Source of the DNA: Metabacillus mangrovi
Lineage (GTDB): Bacteria > Bacillota > Bacilli > Bacillales > Bacillaceae
NCBI RefSeq assembly: GCF_009711125.1
Contig: NZ_WMIB01000008.1
Span: forward strand, 62,001-126,000
DNA length: 64,000 nucleotides
Direction: 5' to 3'
Both the position numbers and the translations under genes were made by a program. Below are positions 1-7,747 of the stretch, piece by piece; within the stretch, counting starts at the first letter, position 1; every line of letters starts with the position of its first letter. Under the pieces are notes generated by a model, which did no database searches, had not been told where the DNA came from, and saw only the letters and a program-made list of their open reading frames with translations.

Positions 1-673
1 CTCTGCAGAGTTTGCCGGGAAAATTTTAAAGGTGGGAATTCCGTCAGCCTTTGAGCAGGTGATGTATCAGGCGTGCCAGATTGTATTCCTGTACTATGCA
101 ACCTTTCTCGGAGCCTCGTCCCTCGCTGCCAGACAATACGCTTCAAACCTGTCCATGTTTATCTTCCTGTTTGCGATAGCGGTTGGAATGGGAACAGCCA
201 TTATGGTAGGAAGGTATGTTGGAGGAGGGCAGAAGGACACCGCCTATGGGCAGGTCTGGCGCAGTGCCGCCTGGGCCCTTGCGGTGACCGTCGGGATGGT
301 CGGAGTGATTATCGTCCTGCGGTATCCGCTCATGAGCATGTTCACGGACAATCAAGAAATCATCGAGCTCGGAGCGAATGTCCTGTTGCTCAGCATCGTC
401 CTTGAAACAGGAAGAACCATCAACATTGTGCTGATCAATTCACTTCGTGCGGCAGGTGACGCCCAGTTCCCGGTCTGGATGGGGATGATTTCAATGGTCG
501 GCATGAGTGTCCCGCTCGGATACCTTCTCGTATTCCAGCTCGATCTCGGCCTAGCGGGCATCTGGCTCGCAATCGCAGCCGACGAATGGACACGTGCCAT
601 CATCATGTACTTCCGGTGGAAAAGCCGGAAATGGGAAAAATTCGCGCTTGTTAAGCAGAGTGGCGCGGCATAA
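1..673 (+). CDS. MATE family efflux transporter, C-terminal part (5' end outside window)
   Basis: The frame is open from the first base of the window, so only the last ~223 residues are present. What is visible is a polytopic membrane protein: an IPSAFEQ segment, then long hydrophobic stretches with GTAIMVGRYVGGG and a late segment starting VWMGMISMVGMSVPLGY. These are typical of the second half of MATE (multidrug and toxin extrusion) transporters, which export cationic compounds in exchange for Na+ or H+. The GTG at 32 is probably internal, because reading continues upstream of it without a stop. A strong terminator follows directly. The family call is firm; the substrate is not known. Confidence 0.85.
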   Translation, partial: SAEFAGKILKVGIPSAFEQVMYQACQIVFLYYATFLGASSLAARQYASNLSMFIFLFAIAVGMGTAIMVGRYVGGGQKDTAYGQVWRSAAWALAVTVGMVGVIIVLRYPLMSMFTDNQEIIELGANVLLLSIVLETGRTINIVLINSLRAAGDAQFPVWMGMISMVGMSVPLGYLLVFQLDLGLAGIWLAIAADEWTRAIIMYFRWKSRKWEKFALVKQSGAA

Positions 674-683
674 AGGATCACGC

Positions 684-708
684 GAGCGGACATTGTCCGC
701 TCTTTTTT
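684..708 (+). terminator. Rho-independent terminator after the MATE gene
   Basis: Stem GAGCGGAC/GTCCGCTC with a 3-nt loop, followed by TTTTTT. It lies 11 bases after the stop codon. The first repeat locus starts about 40 bases further on. Confidence 0.9.
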
Positions 709-745
709 AGTGAGAGAGTCTCCAGCCTGCTCAGGCCGGTGAATC

Positions 746-922
746 CGGTCTCAGAGGACGCTATCTCAGCTGAGACGCCTGAATTCCGCCTCGATCGGTC
801 TGAGAAGCCGTTATTTATGCAGTAAGTGCTGAAATTAAGGCTTCGAGCCATAAATAACGGCCGCTGGGACCGAAAGATTGTGGAAACAGGAATTTAAGAT
901 AAAATAGCGGCTCTGGAGACCG
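746..922. repeat. Single diverged copy of the GAGACCG quartet element
   Basis: Four 21-nt cores can be aligned. Two are in the orientation CGGTCT...TATTT/C (746-766 and 796-816) and two in the reverse orientation AAATA...GACCG (852-872 and 902-922). Start-to-start distances are 50, 56 and 50 bp. The same order and nearly the same distances (51, 56, 50) occur in each unit of the large array near 17.3-18.2 kb, although the intervening sequence is different. The locus fills most of the 517-base gap between the MATE terminator and the LacI gene promoter. A minus-strand reading frame across it (835-1146) has no ribosome binding site or family features and is not annotated. Confidence 0.8.
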
Positions 923-1095
923 GTTCTGGTGTTATTAAGCGGGGAAAATCTCTTTTCACCGGCAAAATGAACGGAACGGAAGTCCTGGAAGGCATCATAA
1001 TAAAAGATTAAGTCGAAATAAACGAGAAATCCGCTTGCAGACCGAATCCGCTGATTGAACCATGCCGTCCAGTCATTCAAATTCCTCTGCTCATC

Positions 1096-1145
1096 TTGTA
1101 TTCTCGCCATTTTTCGTATAGAATTTAAGAATGAAAACGATTTCA
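1096..1145 (+). promoter_or_regulatory. Promoter and cre (CcpA) site of the LacI-type regulator gene
   Basis: A sigma-A promoter can be read as TTGTAT (1096-1101), a 17-bp spacer, and TAGAAT (1119-1124). The predicted start point falls on ATGAAAACGATTTCA (1131-1145), which matches the cre consensus WTGNAARCGNWWWCA at every position. By analogy with known cre sites at +1, CcpA with HPr-Ser-P or Crh-Ser-P would repress this gene when preferred sugars are present. Confidence 0.75.
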
Positions 1146-1190
1146 CGAATCGATTTCACATCAAGGGGGAATTGATAAGGGGGAACTCGA

Positions 1191-2180
1191 TTGGCAACAA
1201 TTAAAGATGTTGCAAATCTTGCGGGGTTGTCACGGTCTACTGTTTCGAGAGTAATGAATAAGTATCCTTATGTGTCAGAGGAGAAAAAGAGATTGGTAGA
1301 AGAGGCGATGAAAAGCCTGAACTACTATCCGAATTCATCTGCACAGACATTAAGAAGCCAAAAGACGGATACGATTGCTGTATTTATCCCGATGCTGACC
1401 AATCCTTTTTTTTCGCATTTGCTGGAAGGAATCGATACCGTTGCGACGGAAAAGGGGATCCGGCTGCTTGTATGCCAGACGAAATACGAGGCAGCGATCG
1501 AGAAAGAGTTTTTTAATCTATTAAAATCCAAGCAGGTGGACGGCATTATCTTAACGTCCCTTGAAAATGACTGGGCTTCCGTCCGGGAATTTGCGGAGCA
1601 CGGACCGATCGTGATGTGCAATGAGTATGATGCATCTTCCGGGATGCCAAATGTGTGCCTGGACCAGGTTTATGGCGGATACATAGGGACGAGGCATTTG
1701 ATTGAAAAGGGGCACAGAAAAATTGCGTTTTGCCAGGGCAGGTTTAAGAGTCTTGTATCCAAAGCGAGAGAGTCGGGCTACAAGCTGGCATTAGAAGAGT
1801 TCGGCCTGGCTGCAAAAGAAGAGTATGCGTTCCGGATTGCTGCGGACTACCAGGATGGAAAAGAAGTGCTGAAGCAGATGCGTGCATTGTCTGACCCTCC
1901 TACAGCCATTTTTACAGGCAGTGACCAGGTGGCAGCGGGACTCGTATATGAAGCGAGAAATCTTGGGTTGAAAGTGCCGGAGGAGATCGCTGTCATTGGC
2001 TTTGACGATCAGCCGATTGCAGAGGTCACATATCCGCAGCTGACCACGATCCGGCAGCCTGCCAGAGAGATTGGAAGACGAGCCATGCTTCTCATGCTGA
2101 GCAAAATCCTTTCTGAGGAGAACCAGCTCGAGGATCTGGAGCCCTTGATGCTTGAACTGATCGAACGATCTTCAACGTAA
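1191..2180 (+). CDS. LacI/GalR family transcriptional regulator
   Basis: 329 residues, a usual length for the family. Residues ~3-25 (IKDVANLAGLSRSTVSRVMN) form the LacI helix-turn-helix, followed by the hinge helix (SAQTLRSQKT) and a periplasmic-binding-protein-like effector domain with the characteristic IGFDDQPIAE segment near residue 270. The start is TTG at 1191, 5 bases after AAGGGGGAA. The gene stands alone between terminators and has its own cre site. The nearest sugar genes are the ABC importer at 4.1-7.2 kb, whose promoter carries a LacI-type operator, so that importer is the most likely target, but this is inference. The effector is unknown. Confidence 0.9.
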   Translation: MATIKDVANLAGLSRSTVSRVMNKYPYVSEEKKRLVEEAMKSLNYYPNSSAQTLRSQKTDTIAVFIPMLTNPFFSHLLEGIDTVATEKGIRLLVCQTKYEAAIEKEFFNLLKSKQVDGIILTSLENDWASVREFAEHGPIVMCNEYDASSGMPNVCLDQVYGGYIGTRHLIEKGHRKIAFCQGRFKSLVSKARESGYKLALEEFGLAAKEEYAFRIAADYQDGKEVLKQMRALSDPPTAIFTGSDQVAAGLVYEARNLGLKVPEEIAVIGFDDQPIAEVTYPQLTTIRQPAREIGRRAMLLMLSKILSEENQLEDLEPLMLELIERSST

Positions 2181-2197
2181 AAATGAAAAGGCTTACA

Positions 2198-2226
2198 AAA
2201 CCCTTCTCGTCTGAGAGGGGTTTTTT
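2198..2226 (+). terminator. Terminator after the LacI-type gene
   Basis: Stem AAACCCTTCTC/GAGAGGGGTTT with a GTCT loop and one G-U pair, running into TTTTTT. Confidence 0.9.
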
Positions 2227-2330
2227 CTGATAGAGAGGGTAAAGTGTAAATAAACAATTATAAATTACTAACATTAATAAAATTCTTGTTTAATGTTAAG
2301 AGTTTGTAAATATTCGAGCAGTTTATTTCC

Positions 2331-2354
2331 CAATTCGACAAATTCTTATATAAT
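2331..2354 (+). promoter_or_regulatory. Upstream region of ykaA-pit with TATAAT and a CAATTCGACAA word
   Basis: A good -10 hexamer TATAAT lies at 2349-2354 but no clear -35 is present at 17 bp, which suggests an activator. CAATTCGACAA at 2331-2341 is identical to the word repeated every 21 bp at 41.66 kb. The AT-rich stretch at 2250-2310 contains several TTAACA/TTTACA-like words on either strand that could be PhoP half-sites, but their spacing is not the regular 11 bp, so no Pho box is claimed. Confidence 0.4.
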
Positions 2355-2459
2355 GCCTAAGGATGCAAAAAAAGAGAAGGCATCGCTGTTTTACATTTCC
2401 GCATCTGCATACAGCTGTGCCATAGAGAAAAATAATAGGCTCCATGGAGGGATAAGGTA

Positions 2460-3083
2460 ATGGTTTTCTCAAAGAAGAAGGACAAGTTTTCTGATATGCT
2501 GATTGATATCGCGGATAACATTAAAGTGGCATCCGAATATTTTGTCACGTATAAGATCTCCAATGCTCATGACTTAAAGGAATTCTTTGAGTCGGTTAAG
2601 GATTATGAGAACAAAGGGGACACATTGGTTCATCATCTTGTTAAAGAACTGAATCAGGCATTCATTACTCCGATCGAGCGTGAGGATATTCTTCAGCTTG
2701 CCGTTATTTTGGATGATGTGATCGATGGGTTTGAACAGGCAGCAGCTCTGTTTGAGATGTACTCTGTTACCCAGCCGACTGATCACATGAGGAAGTTTGT
2801 GACCCAGCTTAATGAAGCGGTCATTGAAATTTCCCGAGCGATTGATTCACTTTCTGAAAGAAAGCTTGATCTTGTAAGAGAGCATGCGATACGAATCAAA
2901 GAAATAGAGTCTAATTGTGACAATCTTCTGCGGACGTCTGTAAAGAATCTGTTTGCCGTGGAAAAAGACAATCCAATTAAGATTATCCAGCATAAAGAAA
3001 TTTTTGAAACGCTTGAAGAAATTGCAGACAGCTGCCAGGGAGTCGCCAATACACTTGAAACCATCATCATGAAAAACGGGTAA
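2460..3083 (+). CDS. ykaA: DUF47 family protein (PhoU-like), partner of Pit
   Basis: 207 residues, mostly alpha-helical and charged, without membrane segments. The opening FSKKKDKFSDMLIDIADNI and the later SNCDNLLR region are typical of the DUF47/YkaA family, whose fold resembles the phosphate-signalling protein PhoU. In many bacteria this gene precedes a Pit-type transporter, as here with an 11-base gap, and its product is thought to modulate phosphate uptake. The start is ATG 2460 behind GGAGGGATAAGG. The regulatory role is inferred from the family and position; no ligand residue can be assigned from the sequence alone. Confidence 0.88.
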   Translation: MVFSKKKDKFSDMLIDIADNIKVASEYFVTYKISNAHDLKEFFESVKDYENKGDTLVHHLVKELNQAFITPIEREDILQLAVILDDVIDGFEQAAALFEMYSVTQPTDHMRKFVTQLNEAVIEISRAIDSLSERKLDLVREHAIRIKEIESNCDNLLRTSVKNLFAVEKDNPIKIIQHKEIFETLEEIADSCQGVANTLETIIMKNG

Positions 3084-3094
3084 GGCGGTTTATT

Positions 3095-4099
3095 ATGGAA
3101 TTAACTCTTATTATCACCATCCTAATTGTCATCCTTGCTCTGGGCTTCGATTTTATAAACGGCTTTCATGATACAGCCAATGCAATCGCTACTTCGGTAT
3201 CGACAAAAGCGCTCAAGCCCCGCCACGCGATCATTCTTGCTGCAGTAATGAACTTTGTAGGGGCGATGACCTTTACAGGGGTTGCCAAAACCATTACGAA
3301 GGACATCGTGGATCCGTTCACTCTGCAAAACGGCTCAATCGTTATTATGGCTGCTCTAGTTGCAGCGATCGCCTGGAACCTGATCACCTGGTATTACGGG
3401 ATACCAAGCAGTTCTTCCCATGCATTGATCGGATCGATTGCAGGCGCCGTTATTGCCGCTGCAGGATTCGGTGCGCTGAATTGGGCTGGTTTTATTAAAA
3501 TCATCCAAGCGCTGATTGTTTCTCCGCTCTTGGCTTTTGCCATCGGTTTTATTGTGTACAGCATTTTTAAAGTGATTTTCAAAAAAAACCGCCAGCGGAC
3601 GAAGACCAACAACAATTTCCGCCGGATTCAAATTGCTACCGCTGCTTTACAGGCTTATTCCCACGGTACGAATGATGCCCAGAAAGCAATGGGGATTATC
3701 ACGCTTGCGCTGATAGCCAACGGGTTCCACACGAATCCTGATGACATTCCGCTCTGGGTTCAAGTATCCTGTGCACTGGCGATGGGACTTGGTACTTCAG
3801 TCGGCGGCTGGAAGATCATTAAGACGGTCGGCGGCAAAATTATGAAAATCCGTCCGGTAAACGGTGTAGCAGCCGATTTGACGTCTGCCGCTATTATATT
3901 CGGTGCTACATACATTCATTTGCCTGTAAGCACTACACACGTGATTTCCTCCTCCATCCTTGGAGTTGGTTCTGCTCACAGGGTAAAAGGGGTTAGATGG
4001 GGAACGGCTAAAACGATGCTGATTACCTGGGTCATCACACTTCCGATTTCCGCCTTGCTCGCAGGGATTATGTATCTTCTTCTTAACCTTATATTTTAA
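3095..4099 (+). CDS. pit: Low-affinity inorganic phosphate transporter, PiT family
   Basis: 334 residues with about ten hydrophobic segments. Both halves carry the PiT signature: GFDFINGFHDTANAIATSV near residue 17 and AYSHGTNDAQKAMGI near residue 188. The protein imports phosphate (as a metal-phosphate complex) driven by the proton gradient. The length is usual for Bacillus Pit, which lacks the long central loop of eukaryotic members. It is cotranscribed with ykaA and followed by a bidirectional terminator shared with the sugar ABC genes. Confidence 0.93.
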   Translation: MELTLIITILIVILALGFDFINGFHDTANAIATSVSTKALKPRHAIILAAVMNFVGAMTFTGVAKTITKDIVDPFTLQNGSIVIMAALVAAIAWNLITWYYGIPSSSSHALIGSIAGAVIAAAGFGALNWAGFIKIIQALIVSPLLAFAIGFIVYSIFKVIFKKNRQRTKTNNNFRRIQIATAALQAYSHGTNDAQKAMGIITLALIANGFHTNPDDIPLWVQVSCALAMGLGTSVGGWKIIKTVGGKIMKIRPVNGVAADLTSAAIIFGATYIHLPVSTTHVISSSILGVGSAHRVKGVRWGTAKTMLITWVITLPISALLAGIMYLLLNLIF

Positions 4100-4115
4100 G
4101 TTTATTCAAAATAAA

Positions 4116-4140
4116 GGGAGCGCATCTGCGCTCCCTTTTC
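4116..4140. terminator. Bidirectional terminator between pit and the sugar ABC operon
   Basis: Stem GGGAGCGCA/TGCGCTCCC with a short loop. TTTTC follows on the plus strand, and TTTATTTTG follows on the minus strand, so it can serve both converging operons. Confidence 0.85.
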
Positions 4141-4146
4141 TGTTCT

Positions 4147-4971
4147 TTATTTTACTGCTCCATCGGAAACCCCTTTGATAATCTGCTTTTGCGCAATAAA
4201 GTACGCGATGATAACAGGGATGATGGAGATGGTCAGGCCTGCAAGTGCGAGATGCCATTGCTTCGTATACTGTCCGAAAAAGAGGAACAGTTTCAGTGGA
4301 ATGGTATCAGTTCCATCACCGCTGATGACAAGCGACGGAAGAAGGAAATCGTTCCAGATCCAGATGACATTCAAAATTCCGACTGTTACTGAAATCGGTT
4401 TCAAAAGCGGCAGGATGATGTGCCAGAAAACCTGGAATTTGTTGCAGCCGTCAATTGTAGCTGCTTCATCCAGCGATTTTGATATTCCCTTCAATGCTCC
4501 GTGGAAAAGGAAGATGGAAAGGCTGCAGCCGAATCCGAGATACATAAAAATCAATCCGTTGAAGTTCAGTGCATCAGCTCTTCCGAAAATGGAGACGAGC
4601 GGAACCATAACCGCCTGGAAGGGAATCAGCATGGCTGCAATGAACATGAAAAAGATTAAGCCGCTGAGCTTACTCGTGTTCCGGGACAGAGCATAGGCAG
4701 CCATCGCAGAGAAAAAGATGATCAATGCAACACTGAGTCCGGTGACGAGCAGGGAGTTCATAAAGGTCTGCAGGAAGGTAAGCTCTTCAAATGCCTGCTT
4801 AAAGTTGTCAAATACAAGAATTTCAGGAAGCTTGGTTGTGTTTGTGAAGATTTCCCGTTTTGTTTTGAACGCATTAACAATCATCAAGTAGAAAGGAGAC
4901 AGCCAGAGCAGGGCCAGCAGGATCCCGAGTATTTCCAGGGTCCATCTTGCTGCTGATTTTTTCTTTTTCAT
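4147..4971 (-). CDS. Carbohydrate ABC transporter permease (MalG type)
   Basis: 274 residues with six predicted membrane segments. The cytoplasmic EAA loop, which contacts the ATPase, reads EAATIDGCNKFQVFWHIILP near residue 169. This form is typical of CUT1 (oligosaccharide) importers. Its ATG overlaps the TAA of the upstream permease gene by one base (TAATG), so the two are translationally coupled. No ATP-binding subunit is encoded nearby, as in many Bacillus CUT1 systems that share the MsmX ATPase. The substrate cannot be assigned from the permease. Confidence 0.9.
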   Translation of the reverse strand: MKKKKSAARWTLEILGILLALLWLSPFYLMIVNAFKTKREIFTNTTKLPEILVFDNFKQAFEELTFLQTFMNSLLVTGLSVALIIFFSAMAAYALSRNTSKLSGLIFFMFIAAMLIPFQAVMVPLVSIFGRADALNFNGLIFMYLGFGCSLSIFLFHGALKGISKSLDEAATIDGCNKFQVFWHIILPLLKPISVTVGILNVIWIWNDFLLPSLVISGDGTDTIPLKLFLFFGQYTKQWHLALAGLTISIIPVIIAYFIAQKQIIKGVSDGAVK

Positions 4972-5831
4972 TACAGCTCGACCTCCCGCTTCTTGTTGAT
5001 GTATACCTGTGTCAATGAAATGGCTGCAATGATTACGAAGAAGATAATCGCTTTAGCCTGGGCGGATGCCATTTGGTTTACCTGGAATGCGGTGTTAACA
5101 ATGTCCATCGAGACCGCTTGTGTGGAATTGTACGGACCTCCATTCGTTAAGGCGAGATTCTGGTCGTACACCTTAAACGAGTGGGACAGAGTCAGGAACA
5201 AGCTGACCGTAAAAGCAGGTGCAACAAGAGGGAACGTGATGCTGCGGAATCTCTGCAGGGCATTTGCTCCATCGATTTCTGCTGCTTCCAGCAGGTCCTG
5301 CGGGACATTTTCAAGGTATGCTACATAGATGATCATGATATAACCGGCCATCTGCCAGCTTGTCAGAATGACCATTCCCCAGAAGCCGGTACTGGAATCA
5401 GAGAGCCAGCCTTGCATCCATTCAATACCGGTAGCCTTGCCGATCGAATCGAATACTTTTGTGAAAACGAACTGCCAGATAAACCCGAGGATCAGCCCCC
5501 CGATGAGATTCGGCATAAAGAAGATGGTGCGCAAAAGGTTTTTTGATTTGATATAAGAGGTGACAAGCATCGCAAGTCCGAGTCCGATGATGTTGACGCT
5601 GATGACCGTCGCGATGGAAAATTTAAAGGTGAACCACAGCGAATTCAAAAACTCCTTATCCCCAAGCAGCTTCGTGTAATTCTCTAAGCCTATAAATTGA
5701 GCAGCGTTCACTCCATCCCAGTCGGTAAAGGAATAGTAGACGCCGTAGACGAGCGGGACGACAATCACTAATCCCAGTGCAAGAAGAACGGGAGCCAGAA
5801 ATAACCAGAATGCTAAATCCTTATTTTTCAT
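4971..5831 (-). CDS. Carbohydrate ABC transporter permease (MalF type)
   Basis: 286 residues, six membrane segments, with the EAA loop EAAEIDGANALQRFRSITFP near residue 182. It would form the heterodimeric membrane channel with the MalG-type partner downstream. It lies 78 bases after the binding-protein gene in the same operon. The N-terminal segment WLFLAPVLLALGLVIVVPLVYG is typical of the MalF/MsmF/UgpA group. The substrate is unknown. Confidence 0.9.
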   Translation of the reverse strand: MKNKDLAFWLFLAPVLLALGLVIVVPLVYGVYYSFTDWDGVNAAQFIGLENYTKLLGDKEFLNSLWFTFKFSIATVISVNIIGLGLAMLVTSYIKSKNLLRTIFFMPNLIGGLILGFIWQFVFTKVFDSIGKATGIEWMQGWLSDSSTGFWGMVILTSWQMAGYIMIIYVAYLENVPQDLLEAAEIDGANALQRFRSITFPLVAPAFTVSLFLTLSHSFKVYDQNLALTNGGPYNSTQAVSMDIVNTAFQVNQMASAQAKAIIFFVIIAAISLTQVYINKKREVEL

Positions 5832-5909
5832 GATGGCAGTACCTCACTTCAATCTGAATTGTGAAAAGAAAAAGATAACAATGGGTCTGTTATCTTTTTC
5901 TTTTAGACT

Positions 5910-7193
5910 TTATTGACGAGCGTTAGACCATTTATCCTGACTCGCTTTTACTACTTCATCCCAAGTAGCTTTTCCGCCAAGATACTTTTGAACTTCTGCT
6001 CCGAATGAGTCGCTCCAGTCCAGAGGGAAGTTTTGGAATACCCATGAAGTGGTGTTGCCTTCATTAGAATATTTATAGATTTCCTGAGAAAGAGGATCTG
6101 CGATTTTGCTGGAATCATAGCCTTCGTAAGCAGGGATAAATTTGAACTCGGACAGAACCGCTTCTTTTCCTTCATCTGAAGTGTACATCCAGTCAAGGAA
6201 GTCAGCTGCAGCCTTTTGCTCTTCATCGCTCGCTTTTTTATTCACAATGTAATAGCTCGGTACGCCGACAGGCATTTTAGACTCATTGTTCAAAGGAATA
6301 GGAATGACACCTGTGTTCTTTTCTGCAAGCTCAGGATCCATCTGTTCAATGGTCGGATAAACCCAGTTCCCTTGCTGAATCATTGCTACGCGGCCGGTAG
6401 AGAACAATTCTTCAACTTGCTGGGAGTAATCAAGGTTAATAGCCGGCTGCACAGTGTATTTGTTTTGGAGATCAATATATTCCTTGAAAGCATCTCCGTT
6501 CTTGAATGGAACTTCTTTAGCATCATAGGTTGCTTTCGGGTCAAAATTGAAGTCACTGCCCACAAAAAGGTTAGCGGCATGGTTTCCCTGCACCCATTTT
6601 TCTTTCCCTGCCAAAGCGAATACGGCATCAAGCTTCAGCTTGTCCTTCTGGCTGTCCAGCTTTTCAGCTGCTGCCGTCAAATCTTCCATTGACTTGATGG
6701 AGGCAGCGTCAATACCGGCGTCTTTAAAGATTTGTTTGTTGTAAATGATTCCGTATCCTTCCAGGTTAACAGGAAGACCAATGACTTCTTCACCGATCTT
6801 CACGTTATCAAGGGTGCCTTCAAGAGCGAGCCCGGCTGCTTTCGTATCTTTTAGATCAGATAGACGATCGCGGTATTGATCGATATCTGTCTGGCCCGAT
6901 ACTGTGAAAATGGTAGGCTCTTCACCGGATGCCAGTTTTGTTTTAAGGGTTCCGGCATAGTCATTTCCGCCTCCAACCGTCTGAACCTTGATGTTTACAT
7001 CCGGATTCTCTTCTTCGTACTTTTTGGCAAGGTCTTCAAACTGAGTTTTAAATTCTACTTTCCCCTGAAAGATGTTTAAAGTGACGCTTCCGTCTTTACC
7101 GGTGGAACTCGTTTGATCGCCGCCTCCGGTAGAGCACCCTGCAAGTCCGAGAATCAATGCGGATGACAGCAATAATGTCTTTTTATTAATCAT
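5910..7193 (-). CDS. Sugar-binding lipoprotein of the ABC importer
   Basis: 427 residues. A short positively charged start and hydrophobic stretch end in the lipobox LAGC (Cys20), so the protein is anchored to the outer face of the membrane. The body belongs to the family 1 solute-binding proteins (MalE/MsmE-like), with VKVQTVGGGNDYAGTLKTKL-type segments and a C-terminal FLDWMYTSDEGK typical of CUT1 binding proteins. It is first in the operon, as expected for the component needed in excess. The promoter 300 bases upstream carries a cre site and a LacI-type operator. The sugar is not identifiable, and no glycosidase is encoded alongside. Confidence 0.92.
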   Translation of the reverse strand: MINKKTLLLSSALILGLAGCSTGGGDQTSSTGKDGSVTLNIFQGKVEFKTQFEDLAKKYEEENPDVNIKVQTVGGGNDYAGTLKTKLASGEEPTIFTVSGQTDIDQYRDRLSDLKDTKAAGLALEGTLDNVKIGEEVIGLPVNLEGYGIIYNKQIFKDAGIDAASIKSMEDLTAAAEKLDSQKDKLKLDAVFALAGKEKWVQGNHAANLFVGSDFNFDPKATYDAKEVPFKNGDAFKEYIDLQNKYTVQPAINLDYSQQVEELFSTGRVAMIQQGNWVYPTIEQMDPELAEKNTGVIPIPLNNESKMPVGVPSYYIVNKKASDEEQKAAADFLDWMYTSDEGKEAVLSEFKFIPAYEGYDSSKIADPLSQEIYKYSNEGNTTSWVFQNFPLDWSDSFGAEVQKYLGGKATWDEVVKASQDKWSNARQ

Positions 7194-7457
7194 AAAATTT
7201 CTCCCCTTAACTCGTTTTTATTCCCCTGATGATAACGCTTGCATAACTGCGCGGCCTGAACTGTTTCTGATCGCTTCGGCTGCGGCTTGTCCGCTTTGCA
7301 CTTCTTTTGCGGCGTCTTATTTATAGCCCCTGTCTGACTGCGGACAAACACCTCCTTTAATGCTGCCGGTATCTGGATGAGATTCTGGCCTGTCCGTACA
7401 GAATTCAGAATCACAGCTTTTAAGATTCATATGTACAATGGCTTATACTAGAATAAT

Positions 7458-7469
7458 GGTAGCGCTTTC
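7458..7469 (-). promoter_or_regulatory. Putative LacI-family operator in the sugar ABC leader
   Basis: GAAAGCGCTACC (minus strand), centred on the palindrome AGCGCT, sits about 10-20 bases after the predicted transcription start. GCGC-centred palindromes are typical LacI/GalR operators. The regulator at 1191 is the nearest candidate. Confidence 0.5.
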
Positions 7470-7485
7470 TTTTGATCTTGAGATG

Positions 7486-7514
7486 ATTATAACTTAATAT
7501 GGTATCGTTTTCAA
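7486..7514 (-). promoter_or_regulatory. Sigma-A promoter with overlapping cre site for the sugar ABC operon
   Basis: On the minus strand TTGAAA (7514-7509), a 17-bp spacer and TATAAT (7491-7486) form a near-perfect promoter. TGAAAACGATACCA (7513-7500) overlaps the -35 and spacer and fits the relaxed cre pattern TGNAANCGNWNNCA, giving a direct route for CcpA repression. The leader to the first gene is about 290 bases. Confidence 0.85.
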
Positions 7515-7608
7515 TACGTTTTCTTAAAAATGAATAAATTATCAAAAGAAGTCTAAACGACTCCGATATTCCTAGATCGTTAATGAGGCTTTAGGAGTGT
7601 AAAAGAAA

Positions 7609-7641
7609 AGGACCAGCCGGGGTTCGGCCAGTCCTCTTTTT
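7609..7641. terminator. Terminator after the M14 peptidase gene
   Basis: Interrupted stem AGGAC-CA-GCCG/CGGC-CA-GTCCT. The minus strand continues into TTTTCTTTT and the plus strand into CTTTTT. It lies about 110 bases downstream of the minus-strand peptidase gene. Confidence 0.6.
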
Positions 7642-7680
7642 AAAGAGACTTTGTTAAAGCATAGTGTTGGTTTTTCACAC

Positions 7681-7719
7681 TTGTTGATTGGAGCGAACGC
7701 CTGCAGCGTAAATCAACAA
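7681..7719. repeat. Short remnant of a dispersed Bacillus repeat
   Basis: TTGTTGATT (7681-7689) and AATCAACAA (7711-7719) are perfect inverted ends around GGAGCGAACGCCTGCAGCGT. The ends TTGTTGATTGGAGC and GCAGCG-AAATCAACAACC resemble, from memory, the termini of a longer GC-rich repeat found in many Bacillus genomes. Only about 40 bases remain, so this would be an internally deleted copy. Confidence 0.45.
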
Positions 7720-7747
7720 CCAAGTTTAACAGAGCTTTTAAAGAAAA

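Noticed and set aside
835-1146. 103-residue minus-strand frame upstream of the LacI-type gene
   Set aside because: It overlaps the quartet repeat and the promoter, with no binding site or recognisable domain.
2240-2320. Pho box upstream of ykaA-pit
   Set aside because: TTAACA-like words are present but not at the regular 11-bp spacing required for PhoP, and AT-rich DNA gives such words by chance.
7190-7414. 74-residue frame in the leader of the sugar-binding protein gene
   Set aside because: It overlaps the start of that gene, is very basic and has no binding site; the leader is better explained by the distant promoter and operator.
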